In this document: positions 48,929 through 60,100 of the stretch, in pieces
Layout: each line of letters begins with the position of its first letter
How positions within the stretch are numbered: the stretch's first letter is position 1
NCBI GenBank assembly: GCA_022495005.1
Contig: JAGYXB010000559.1
Span: 1-64,000, forward strand
Source of the DNA: Rhyacophila brunnea
Lineage: Eukaryota > Arthropoda > Insecta > Trichoptera > Rhyacophilidae
Reading direction: 5' to 3'
Length of the DNA: 64,000 nucleotides
Made by a program: the position numbers and the translations under genes
Notes under the pieces: model-generated
What the model was told of the DNA's origin: nothing
Databases searched by the model: none
What the model saw: the letters and a program-made list of their open reading frames with translations, nothing else

Positions 48929-49011
48929 AGTCCATATAACTGCATGCATCGGTCTGGTCTTGGCGACTGGTCTGACGACCAGAGTCGCCCGGTGTGGCTC
49001 GGCTCTTAATC

Positions 49012-50825
49012 CCATATGTGAGTGAATCAAAAGCATACCCGAAAGAAGTTTACATTATAAAAAATGAAAAATTATCAAAAGTGAAATAGTAATCTTTATT
49101 GTAGATAGAATATAATTTTAACAATCGCATTTAAATAGTGTGATATTTTAATGTCATATTTTTGCCGAATAAAATTTCATTTTAAGCCATTTTCTGGAAA
49201 AGCCGTCATAAATTTAAGTCGCAACTTTAATCTAGCTAGAAGCAACTGCATAGAAATCAGATTCAACTCACAGAGCTGACTAGCGGATGTAATTTGCTAT
49301 TCACCTTTGACACACAGAGTAATTATTCATAATACCATATGAGGGAAGATGACAAACATTACGACTTCTATATTCAACATAAATAATAATAATATTAATG
49401 ATATAGATGGAAAATGTATATATTTTTAAGTTTACGGAATATATACCTACTTACAAATCGTAATATAAACAAGATATTAAAAAAATATCCACCAATAACG
49501 GCAAGTTCTTATTTCAATCCCACAGTGCTATATTAAAACAACAATTAATTATAAACCATATACCTATCATGAATTATTTTTTATACAAAAACCAATTGAA
49601 GTACCACCTACTGATTTAGTTTTAGACTACTTCTAAGTTTAGCGACTAATTTCATATAACGCCATGGTATAATTCATTTATAACTATTTGTACGGTTATA
49701 CAGGTATATAAAAATATATATGCACTATAAAAGTCTTAACTCGAGATGCATCGAATATAGAGTTACTTTAGATCGAAATATATTTAGTCTTGCATATACC
49801 AGCTATAAAACAGCTATAAAACTCTTAATTATTAGTCACCACCATTGTTACAAATTTCATAAATATCAATTTACCGATAATTATTAACAAAAAAAATAAT
49901 TGACAAACAGTGGTAAAAGTATGAAAACTGAACATATAAATAAATAATTGTAAATTAATAGTAAACGCAAATTTTAATTAATTTAATCGTTGCTTTATTA
50001 GTGGTTGAATGAATCAATTCACAAATTGTAGATACTGATATAGTATGGCGCCAGGTATACTGGGTTCGTAAATTTTTAATTGAGATGGTAATGATATAGT
50101 CTTCTCATCAATTTTAACATTATTGTTAATATAATTATTAGACGTATGAAAATCTTATAATCTTTCCGATTTGCATAAATAATTGATATTTAAAATATTT
50201 CAATTCCCTCTAATACCAAGTCTTGTAAAGCATCCATCTATGATCACATAGACACTTGTGAATCACGACTGACAGGTGTCAACTGTCACTACCTAGTCTA
50301 CGCACATTTTCTTACGAGCATCGTATGTATTTACATTTTTCCGCTATCCGTCCAAGAACTAATAAATATTAAAATAGCCTTACGTGATAGTTTCTACATC
50401 ATGGCTTTAATACAATAATATAACCTTTATTATAACACCATAATTTGATTAAACTTATTCTAATTCTATTTCATTTTTATAATCACCCACCACTTGACAA
50501 AAGTTTTTTTGGATCTTGTAATCCTCCCGATGCTCAATTATTTGCTACCATATAATATTATATTCACGGTACCTACTTAATCATTTCGACAATAAAACCA
50601 ATTTTATGACGGCTCTTTGAAGCTCTCGGAAACCACTGTATGACTACATATTATTGTATCGAGTCGTTATTTTAGCCCATTGTTATTTCATTAATTTAGC
50701 GACGACTATTATAGTCAACTTTATCGTGTATTGGTTAAATGTATGGTATTTCCACGTTATATACAACATGTACTTTTCCATATAAAGTTCTGTTACTTTT
50801 AATTTTGTAATCTGTCTCATATTAA
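49012..50825. other. AT-rich spacer, nothing recognised
   Basis: AT-rich DNA downstream of the Harbinger element. No recognisable coding or RNA feature. Confidence 0.4.
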
Positions 50826-50828
50826 AGT

Positions 50829-50985
50829 GTTTTTTTTATCATATCCGATCCCAATAACCTCATATTATGGACCTCTACAGAGTGCATTGTTATTACATTA
50901 TTTATTATTTTTACAATAAACGGACGATAGTCACTTATTCGATATATTAAGTCCATACTCTGACTCCAAGCAAAAATAATTTAAG
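50829..50985 (-). repeat. SINE-A body and tail, minus strand
   Basis: The reverse complement reads GAGTATGGACTTAATATATC, CACTCTGTAGAGGTCCATAA and GGGATCGGATATG, followed by an A-rich end. The tRNA-like head is missing. Confidence 0.65.
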
Positions 50986-50986
50986 A

Positions 50987-51040
50987 AAAAGACTATTTGA
51001 TGATAATGGACAAAAATACTAGTGGTAAGTAGGTAGTAAA
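50987..51040 (+). repeat. Short dispersed repeat S, copy 1
   Basis: ACTATTTGATGATAATGGAC and GTAAGTAGGTAGTAAAAAAA recur with few differences at 53767-53822. The flanks differ. Nature unknown. Confidence 0.5.
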
Positions 51041-51299
51041 AAAAATAAAAATATATCAGTAGCCTGATGCTGAGTACCTCCGCTACACAGAAGTACATTG
51101 GAACATGTATATGTCGGAGAGCGATTGTTTCTAAGAGTTTCTAGAGATAGTCGTAAGTTAGTTTATATACGTTAATTTTGTCGCTTATAGCAAGCAACGG
51201 AGTGGCGTAGCGGTAGCATGCGGTAGCGTGTCTTGATAAATTAAAATACATATAAATAATAAATTACTTAATAATTTAAGAAATATTAATAATAAAATT

Positions 51300-51545
51300 T
51301 CACAACTTATTCTCAGTTGTGTAATTCGCAATTATTATATTATAAAGTAAAATCTTCACTATTGAAGTTTCTTGCCGTGGCGCAAAGCTAGCACGCTCGG
51401 CTGGTAACCGAAAAATCCAGCCAAGTGCGTTATTTTTTCGTGTGAAAAAAGCAGCCACCCATCCAAGTACTATCCGCGCCAGATATTGCTTATTAACCTC
51501 GGTGATCGGATAAGAACGTTCAACCACTCAGCTGGTAACATTCTG
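51300..51545 (-). repeat. 5S rRNA-derived composite SINE-like repeat
   Basis: Minus-strand reading of 51438-51535 gives a diverged 5S rRNA segment: CTTATCCGATCACCGAGG, then TTAATAAGCAATATC, GGCGCGGATAGTACTTGG and ATGGGTGGC. These are the 5S pol III internal control elements (box A-like and the box C-type TACTTGGATGGGTG) in normal order and spacing. Next, 51374-51411 holds half a tRNA in the opposite orientation (plus-strand TGGCGCAAAGCTAGCACGCT and CTGGTAACC), and CAGCTGGTAAC recurs at 51529-51539. Neither RNA is complete, so this is not a 5S or tRNA gene. It is best read as a 5S-derived SINE or a 5S/tRNA chimera. A 75-codon frame across it is chance. Confidence 0.7.
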
Positions 51546-51600
51546 CGTAACTCTATGCATACAATTTCAATACCATGCGAAGGATAAGATATATAGATGT

Positions 51601-51680
51601 CAAAATAATATGTGTATTTTCCAGACCCAGAATTCTACAATATTATAAGTCGATGCATAACCCTCGAGGCCATCGTGGGC
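51601..51680 (-). repeat. SINE-A head, degraded, minus strand
   Basis: The reverse complement shows GCCCACGATGGCCTCGAGG, then a degraded B box with TTCTGGGTCTGGAAAATAC and ACATATTATTTTG. The rest of the element is not recognisable. Confidence 0.5.
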
Positions 51681-51689
51681 GTTAAGAGT

Positions 51690-52570
51690 ATATATATATC
51701 TAATATGTTAATTTAAAAATATAATATTACTTATTATGTAGGAATGAATATAGATTATTTTTATTGTGTGTAATCTTTGAATAAACCTTGGATCCAGTAC
51801 GATTTGAAATTTATCTCCTGTTTTCTGGCAAATTATCTTGTAATTATTATCATTAAGGTATATTTTCTAATGCTGTTTTCTAATAGTTAATATAATTGAA
51901 ATTGTTTTTAAATTTCCAAAGATAAATACTATTCAAATTCCACTGAAACCTATAGGTTTTCCAATTCATATGAAAAATCATCAATAAAAAAATAATAAGA
52001 ATATTTTTACTTACTTTACTGAAAGAAAATAACATTTTTCGTTAAGCATGATCTTATGTTTAAATTAGTATACTCCACCTTACTACATATAAGAATAAAA
52101 TAAAAATATTTGACTCTCATAGCAGATGGTGCAGTGTCTGATAAAGAGGATATCACGATCACATTAGTCGCGATGTGAAACTTTAAGGCACATAAATTGT
52201 TCAGCATTTTATGATGCTTAAGAGATAAATGAGAATAGATTATTAAGGCTACACGTCATAAAAGACCATGCGGGGTGCAACCTTGGTTTTCTAAAAGAAA
52301 CTTGGAGTTTTACGAAGCTGTAAATGGACCTTAACTTTACTACTGTATATTCGCAATTGACTGTAAATGGATATTATGTCAAATGAATATTACAACCATC
52401 TGGGAATTTTATTAGTCGCCTTTATGACAAGTGTAAATTTTGGGAAATTTTGCATCCATGATTTGTCCTACTTTGGTTTAGTGATAATATTACAAATTCT
52501 GAGTATTTATCACTATTTTAATTCAAATACACAATATTCAGTACGAGTATATCCATAAATAATTACAAAA
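51690..52570. other. AT-rich spacer, nothing recognised
   Basis: Apart from a small tRNA-like remnant near 51782-51815 that resembles 3382-3410, nothing is recognised. Frames at 52016-52207 and 52367-52558 have no motif. Confidence 0.35.
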
Positions 52571-52574
52571 TATA

Positions 52575-53035
52575 AAGAACTTTTTATATACAACGTTTTT
52601 AAATTTTCTGTTGAATTATTATGTTCAATATGCTCAAACTTGTACTTGATATGAAGTAAATAAAAAACAAACAAATATAGAATACTGAAATGTCATTTTG
52701 ACATTTCATTTTGATTTCCATAGTAACGCACGTATATATTAATAATTTAGTTGCTAGGACCACCCCCTTAGCAACCAATAATAGTCTTTTACTTTTTAGG
52801 GATTTTTCTGAAATAACTTTCCATACAAAACAGAATTAACTGAAAATGAATTCAATTCTGCTCAAAGATGGCTAAAAGTATTAAAATAATGCATTGGCAT
52901 CGTGTTCTGATAATATATTCTAAAAGTTTCAAATATCTAGCTAGTCGGGAAGGTAGTTAAAAATCGATTTCAAGATTTGTACTGGACAAACAACCACCGG
53001 ACAAACAAGAATACGACCTAATAAAAACGTTGTAA
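52575..53035 (+). repeat. Dispersed repeat R, copy 2 (with extra 200 bp)
   Basis: Homologous to 42445-42735 on both sides of an additional segment at about 52698-52893. The extra segment contains a short stem GTTGCTAGG ... TTAGCAAC. Copy 1 may have lost it or copy 2 gained it. Confidence 0.55.
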
Positions 53036-53039
53036 AAAT

Positions 53040-53765
53040 TACATAAGAGCATTTCGATGCAAAATAAATCTTTGATTAAATTATTTTATATGCAATATTT
53101 TGCATTAAATATACATGTATAACGTGATAGTTTAATATAAGTAACTAACTTCATCTATAGCACAATCGCTATTATTATAATATTAACGACATTTTAAAGC
53201 TCTATCTTATTCTTTTGTATAAATTATAAAATAAACATGTTATTTTATTTTTCATTTCATGTCCCTCGTTATTGAATATCGTGTCTTCATACAAATATCC
53301 TTGTTATGTATCTCTAGTAATCCTTCCATTATGTCCTCGCATAACTAAAGATTTTGAGGAACCTTCTGAAAATTTTGTTTTCTCTTCTGGCTTTATAGCC
53401 ATATCTACAAAATTCTTCGAAACTTATTTTAGAGAGCCTTTTATCAAAGTAAAGATTTATTTTGATATATAAAATATTATAAATTTTTAAAAAATATGTC
53501 TACTAAAAAATTAATATCAATATCGTAATGAAATAAGTATAATCAACATCAATAGATAAAACATACGTGTATAGACATTTGAGATAAAAATAAGTTCAGT
53601 TATTTCTAATAAATAAAGTAATTTCAATCGATTATCAGATAATCTTATTATTTTAATATCGAACTGAAGTATATACATCATTTTTTAAACCTTTATTACA
53701 AAAAAATGCAAGAAATTATTATGCAATATTAATAGAAAAAATATCATAAACTGACACTATGAAAA
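53040..53765. other. AT-rich spacer, nothing recognised
   Basis: A 66-codon frame at 53272-53472 shows no motif. Confidence 0.35.
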
Positions 53766-53766
53766 A

Positions 53767-53822
53767 TAGATTATTTGATGATAATGGAAAAAAATGCTAG
53801 TAGTAAGTAGGTAGTAAAAAAA
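53767..53822 (+). repeat. Short dispersed repeat S, copy 2
   Basis: Matches 50987-51040: TTATTTGATGATAATGGA and TAGTAAGTAGGTAGTAAAAA. Confidence 0.5.
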
Positions 53823-53824
53823 TA

Positions 53825-56045
53825 TTTCAAAATCTACACTATGAAGAAACCAAAGCGATGCCATCCTTCAGAGTTCAAAGTCACTCGAAGAAAATTTATT
53901 GTGATGTACCTATATACTTATTAGCTAGCGCTGCAATAACGCAAAAATGCCTATTGCTATAAGTCTAAAAAATATTATGCAATTATATCAATAATCTCGT
54001 ATAATCAGATAAAATCAGAATAAAACTGTTCTTCAGAAAGTAATAAAAATAAAACATCAAAACACGATGATATCTTTTTTATTTAAAAAACACACCTATC
54101 AAACTGACGTTAAAATAATATTATCTATTACCAATTCAACTACATAAAAACCGTTTTGGAATCGCTTTTGAATGTATTTTAATACACAAGTTATGTTTTC
54201 CTCTGATTATATAATATTATATTATAATATACTTATATACTATGTGGCAATGGCGAAGGGTGACTTTTACAAAGAGGTAGACTAAGGAAATCAGAAAAAA
54301 GCACATTTTTCAAGCACATAATTATAGAAAATAAGAAGATAATCCGATATTACTACTGATGAATAGGTACAAACTACTGACAATGACATACTAAATCGAT
54401 GACATTTCAAAAGCTCACTGACCATATAAAATTGAGTAATGAAATTAAATTATGTTTTTTTTTAAATACCTCATCTTTAAATAAAATCTGTTCCAAAACA
54501 CTGTATCTCAACTGACTGAATAAATTATGTTAGTCTATAACTGAACTAACTGATGAAGAAAAATCACATTAAATTATTTTTTATTTATATTTGATTAAAT
54601 CTCATAGAAATTATTTTTTTTTAATTATCTTGTTTTAAGCAAAAATTTAAGGTCTACTTATCCTAGCCTATCATATATAGATATAAGATAGATGTCGTTT
54701 ATTATTATTATTTTTTATATAATATTTATGTGATTATATAAATACGTTAATATGAAATTACAACTTATTTTTCTCAAAAAGGTGGTCTTTAAATAATCGC
54801 CTAGTATGGAGTCTTCACCACTGCTATGTAGTATGTTTTATTTTATTTAAATAATATATAGTTAAATATTCTTTTTAATACTAAAACAGGTCATGCGGCC
54901 AAATGACAGTAGTATGGAAAGCCAGCGCCTTACGCTCTGCACTACGAGTGACGCTCTATGTTTATATCACTGCTAACCTTTTAATTACCACATTTAAATA
55001 ATACGTTAATTATGTTTAATGGCCAATGACTTCAAACGCGCCAGTCGCGGTGTTAGTACCAAATGAGTTTGCTACTTATATTTTATATTAAATGAGTTTT
55101 AAACTTTTGATTTCTCTTCGTAAACCATGAAAAGAAACGGTAAATATCATAGAACTAATCATCAAATTCCGTTTATTCATTTTGGTTTGTATAGCCCAAA
55201 TAGAAGAGTTCATAAAACTCTGAATAACTGCATAATATAATATCTCGTAATTACTTTTCACCAAAGACCACAAAGCTGAAACTCTTTAAAAAATACTATA
55301 TTCTGAATTATTTTTACAATAAATCTAATTTTAGAACGGATATAATATTGTTAAAGAAAGGTTTATATTTTATAAACTGCGATAAATTTAATATTTACAT
55401 GAGTTAACATTGATGTAATAATACCTTTATCCGCTTAGTAATAATAAGTATATGCCGGGAAATTCCCATTCATATTCATTGTAGAAATCTTCATGCAGAA
55501 TTTATATACATTTTGCTATTATTGTTGCCGGGTATTTCACATGTGTTTCGAGATATTTTCTAATAGAGAAGCGCTTACGTTCATGCTTAAATTCACAAAG
55601 CCTGTACAGAGGCTTTTATTATTTTGACGGGAAACCCCGCGCTCGGATTTCGTCAATATAAATAAAATTCACTCGGCGGGAATTTATTTCAGCGGAGAGA
55701 ATGAAATTCGCTTTCAAGTAAATATTGTAAAATGAACTGCCCGTATTGATATTGGCAGCCATGAAACTGCAACAAAAAGTTTGATGTAGTGGCCTTCTGC
55801 GAATTATTCGACCAGTGATGAAAATGAAAATCAAATTTTATACGAAACGTGAATAAAATCTCTTTGTCCGTGTCCCATAAAATCGCAACTTCGTAAATCT
55901 TTTTTTAAACTGTCATCGAGGTTGGTCTACAATATTGGTAAATATTATTTTAACGGTATGAATGTACAAAATATTGAAATATGAAATGCTCATCGTCATG
56001 TTGTTGTATTGGAGATTGTATTAACATATTTTTCTTTTTTACCAG
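53825..56045. other. AT-rich spacer; GC-richer island at its end
   Basis: Nothing recognised to about 55470. From 55480 to 55860 the sequence is less AT-rich and unique-looking, without a coding signature. It may be conserved regulatory DNA. Confidence 0.35.
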
Positions 56046-56049
56046 AAAG

Positions 56050-56150
56050 GGGTATTAGTCACTTGCTCAATTTATTTGTTTGGACTCATTATTTGATCAA
56101 AACACACATTGAAAAGAAACATGTGAATTTACCAGACCCGGAATATACTT
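56050..56150 (-). repeat. SINE-A fragment, minus strand
   Basis: The reverse complement reads CCGGGTCTGGTAAATTCACA, TTTCAATGTGTG and AAATTGAGCAAGTGAC, the B-box end and body of SINE-A. Confidence 0.6.
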
Positions 56151-56159
56151 AGCATTATT

Positions 56160-56800
56160 TCTAATTATACACTATCTAAGATTTTGAATTATAATTATTA
56201 TAATCTAATTCTTCTATATATTATCCTAAAATTTATAATGATCCAATGACGTAACTGGGTAACGTCACATTATAAACGTAAAAGAGTAGATACAGGTAAA
56301 AGGTAAAAGATAAAACCAGAAAGACGACGGTGTGAACGGAAATCATGATTATGGTAGCTGGAGGGAATAGAAAAAGATTTTTAGATTTGATTTTTGATCT
56401 GTCTAACTGACGTTCCATATCAATGAAAGGAGATGACCAAGGCCCACACCAGACTGTCACGTCATTGATTATAATATTCATAATAATCTAATTCTTTGAG
56501 TACACTTTAATTAATTTGAAGGATTAAAAACTCAGAGATTAATTTCATTAGACATTAATTAGTTTATCACTGACGGTAAATAGGCACTTACCTCTTATGT
56601 TAATGTTATACTATGTAGGTAATTTCATTTATGACATAACTATTTTTTTACGAACGTCACCGTATCTCTTAGCGCCAGACGGTGAAAGAATAGTCTCAAC
56701 CAAGTTCGACCAAACTAATCAATTATAACGCAATTTATAAGCATTTCATGTACGACCTATCAGTTTAAATTGTCGCAATTAGATAGGAAGCTCGTATCAC
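56160..56800. other. Spacer, nothing recognised
   Basis: An 82-codon minus-strand frame at 56233-56481 shows no motif. Mostly AT-rich. Confidence 0.35.
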
Positions 56801-56805
56801 AACTA

Positions 56806-57005
56806 GTTAATGCACAGTTGGCGCGATACTAGTGGTTATACGGGTTCATATCCCGTCAAGCATCATATTTTTTTTCAAGTATGACCTTTTCTAGTGGGTA
56901 TATAGGTATCTGAGGTTGTTTTCAAGTTATGTATATTATATATATGAATTGTTGCATTCTCAAAATCTTGTGAATTATTGGTTGAATAAAAAACATGGTT
57001 TATCA
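56806..57005 (+). repeat. SINE-B copy
   Basis: B box TACGGGTTCATATCCCGTC (near 56837-56855), then AAGCATCATATTTTTTTTCA, TTCTAGTGGGTATATAGG, TGAGGTTGTTTTCAAGTTAT and the tail TGTGAATTATTGGTTGAATA with A-rich end. The order is the same as at 37430. Confidence 0.75.
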
Positions 57006-57039
57006 ACAATTATGTGCCGGAGGTATTTGCTTTAATTTC

Positions 57040-57100
57040 TATATGATGTCTGAATTTCTCCAAACTTTAGTTTATTCATTGAATAAAAAAAGAGTTTAAT
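57040..57100 (+). repeat. SINE-B tail only
   Basis: TTTATTCATTGAATAAAAAA plus AGAGTTTA repeats the last part of the SINE-B tail just downstream of the full copy. It may be a separate truncated copy. Confidence 0.45.
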
Positions 57101-57104
57101 AAAC

Positions 57105-60100
57105 AAAATAGTAGTTTTCCTTTTTATGTGATTAAATAATATGATTATTGAAATATTTAAACAAAAAAAACCGCTTATTTAAAGCTATACCTATCACTCA
57201 ATATAATTATCCAAACAATTATTTTCTATATTCGTCAATGTTTTCTTTTATCGATTCGCTTAAAATACTATCATAAAACACTTGTTTGGAAGAAAGTTAG
57301 ACGTGGCGTTTTAAAAGGAATCGTTTTTCATTATTCTCCGTACGACAGGCAACTTTGTATGGCAAAATTTTTAATAACATAAACCTTAAGCCGAAGGCAT
57401 GGAAACATTGCAAATTGTCGTGCATTACCGCCGCGCGCGTATGTTGGGAAAGTTTTCCATAGTGCTGGGAAGAAAGTCTCATTTTGCTCGAAACATACTG
57501 TCGCGGTTTATTCCGGAATGGTTCTGAGCTGGAAAACTCCGGCAGGCTTTGAGGTGGCAATTCATAAAAGTCGTTATTCCATTCCAGCCGCAACTTTTCA
57601 CATTATTAATGCCAACTTAACGAGAAGTCTTTTATTTACCACAAGTATTCATAATACACAAAAACACGGCTAGCTCGTGCAAGATTAATACTGGCTCGGT
57701 ACGTAACTGGGGATTTCATTATTCTTTGAAAATTGCTGTCCCGCTGCGAAGGACCGAAGATAAGATGGTTATTATTTCAATGAAACAGAGTTTTTTATGA
57801 ATGGAATATTATCAAACAAATGTATTCTGATTCATAAACCTTCGGTTAGTGTGTTCAACAGACCGTTATCTGAAATATGATTATGTATCAAATTACAACG
57901 ATACAATAATTCTGTTATAAATAATCGTTTGTAACAAAAATAAAAGGTCAAGCGTGGAATTTCCTTTGCTAAACTGTTTTTATTTAACATTTTGTTACAG
58001 AAAATTATGTAACGATAATAATACATTTAACAGTTTTTTAATTATGTTACCTATATGTATACTAAAATTGAAAAATCATTGTTTTATTTGATAAAGAGGG
58101 GTTGAAAATTCAATGAATATACGTGCACCGGCAACCATGTTAAGAAAATCGATTGAAAATTAAATATATGTTTATAAATTCTACATGACTGTTTTCAACA
58201 TTCAATAAATTTTATACACATGCGTTCATGGAATGTAATAGAACGTTAGGACTGAAATATTTATTACTTCAATACAAAGTAAATACACATTTGATCGTGT
58301 CTCACTCATAAATAGGTATTTGGCGATGTGACAAATACTCCAAACGGAATTTTTAATAATAGGTGACATATTATACTCATTGAATTCACTGCCCTTCAAA
58401 TACCTTAGGCGTTGATTGTACATTGTTCAATAAAGTGGTATTTCTTAGAGTCCTTTTAATTTCATTCGATATGTCCGCTAACAATAAGCCTTTCCTGAGT
58501 ATCATTAGTATATAAATAAGAAGTACAGATCGATTGTAATATAACATACCCATATTTATTTAGATGTTAATTGTACAATAATCTAAAGATATTTTTTAAT
58601 ATACTTTTTTTGTGTTTTAATTGAATGAATACGTCACAAGATTTAAGAATGTAGCATTCATAATAGACAACTTATACATAAGTTGGAACATCTTAGTTTT
58701 GCTCCGTATCAAAATTTTTACTAAGCAATGGATTGGTCTAGGTCCTAGAGTGATTACGAACGGTGATAATAATAATATTATACTCGTAGTATAAAAAGAA
58801 AATGTTCCACAAAATTTCATTAAATTTCCATGACCTCATTATAGTAGTTCTCTAACGTTTAGTTTTAGATAAATGGGTAATTTTAAAATTCATGTTTTTT
58901 TTCATTTTCAATCACTTGTGTATTGGTATTTTATGGTCTCATTCTAAACGTAAGCTGAGGTTCTGTAGAAATATCAAAAACCCACTTAAATAAAAAAGAG
59001 CGAAATCTGTTTTTATACATAAAATCCTACATCCCACTAACAGCGGTGCTTAATTTTGGCTCATTCCAATAAAATGTTTCAGAAATCCCTCTCCAAATAG
59101 CCCGCAAAAAACTCTAAACTTTTCGGTACAGATTGAGCGGACAGATTTTGTCTGAGAGCTTCGCGAAAGCTAAAAGGTGAATCAATAATGGCATTATGCA
59201 ATACGGCGAACGATCACTTAGACTTTTAAATTCTCAGTGCCTCTCTCGCCGAACAAAAGGTCACTTTGTAGTTAATATCATTTAAATTGGCACGGATTAC
59301 TTATTCTCGGCAAGGGAAGAAATTTCAAAAAAGATGTCGTTAATCTTAGGCTCATTAGATTCGAGGTAAATTGTCTGACGCAATTAATAGGTATTATACG
59401 CTAACTGAGTTTAATCCTTTTTAAAATTTTGGATACATCTTGATAAATTGACTTAACAAAAATTTCCAGATAAAACTATCTTACAGAATCATTTTGTAAT
59501 AACTATTCATATTATATGCCCATGTGTGTAGCTTCGATCACGCTTTTGGGAAACTTATTTTTTTTTTAAATATGAGCAATCTAGACCAGGGATAGCGATC
59601 CAACTCCCAAATGTAAAAAATATCTGCAATAATGGATTTTATACCAAAGGATTGTTATTAGCATTTTTAACTTACGATCTTAGCTTTTTCCCGTTAAATA
59701 AATCGAATTTTTAGCATTCCTTCTCATATGATTTTTTTCATTTCATCAGTTTTTCAAAATATATCATTCTAAAATTCAAGTCAGTCTCATACTTTTTCCA
59801 TGTTCTTATTGTCGCAGTTTATTGCATTTTAAGTTCCATTTACCACACGTGCATTAAGTTTGTTACCGCTAAGCTAGAGCAAGAATGCAATAACCAACAA
59901 TATTCTGTACTAAAATAAAGTCTGTGAATTTAACCTTCGATATGTGAGACCTATATTATTATTCACTTATAAACTTTTTTTAATTTGTGTATTTGTCGGT
60001 CCTAAACAAATTCATATTGCATTTAAATATGCAGCCCAAGCGTATTTATTAAAATGTTGACAAAAAATAAGTAAGATTTGAACAAAACTTATAACTGATT

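Larger units (their letters stand above)
42853..49005 (+). mobile_element. PIF/Harbinger-type transposon, nested host
   Basis: The left end reads GAGCCGAGGCACACCGGGCG and on to ACTCTGGTC. The right end, reverse-complemented from 49005, reads GAGCCGAGCCACACCGGGCG and on to ACTCTGGTC. Similarity continues to AGACCAGTCGC, an inverted repeat of about 30-45 bp. Both ends are flanked by TTAA (42849-42852 and 49006-49009), which contains the 3-bp TWA duplication of PIF/Harbinger. TTAA could also suggest piggyBac or Kolobok. The decayed HARBI1-like coding sequence at 44131-44345 decides for Harbinger. Removing the LINE and hAT MITE inside leaves an element of about 1.5 kb. No intact second (Myb-like) gene is visible. 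Confidence 0.75.

Noticed and set aside
51360..51545. Functional 5S rRNA or tRNA gene
   Set aside because: Both RNAs are incomplete and diverged, the flanks lack proper ends, and the 5S part is fused to other repeat sequence.
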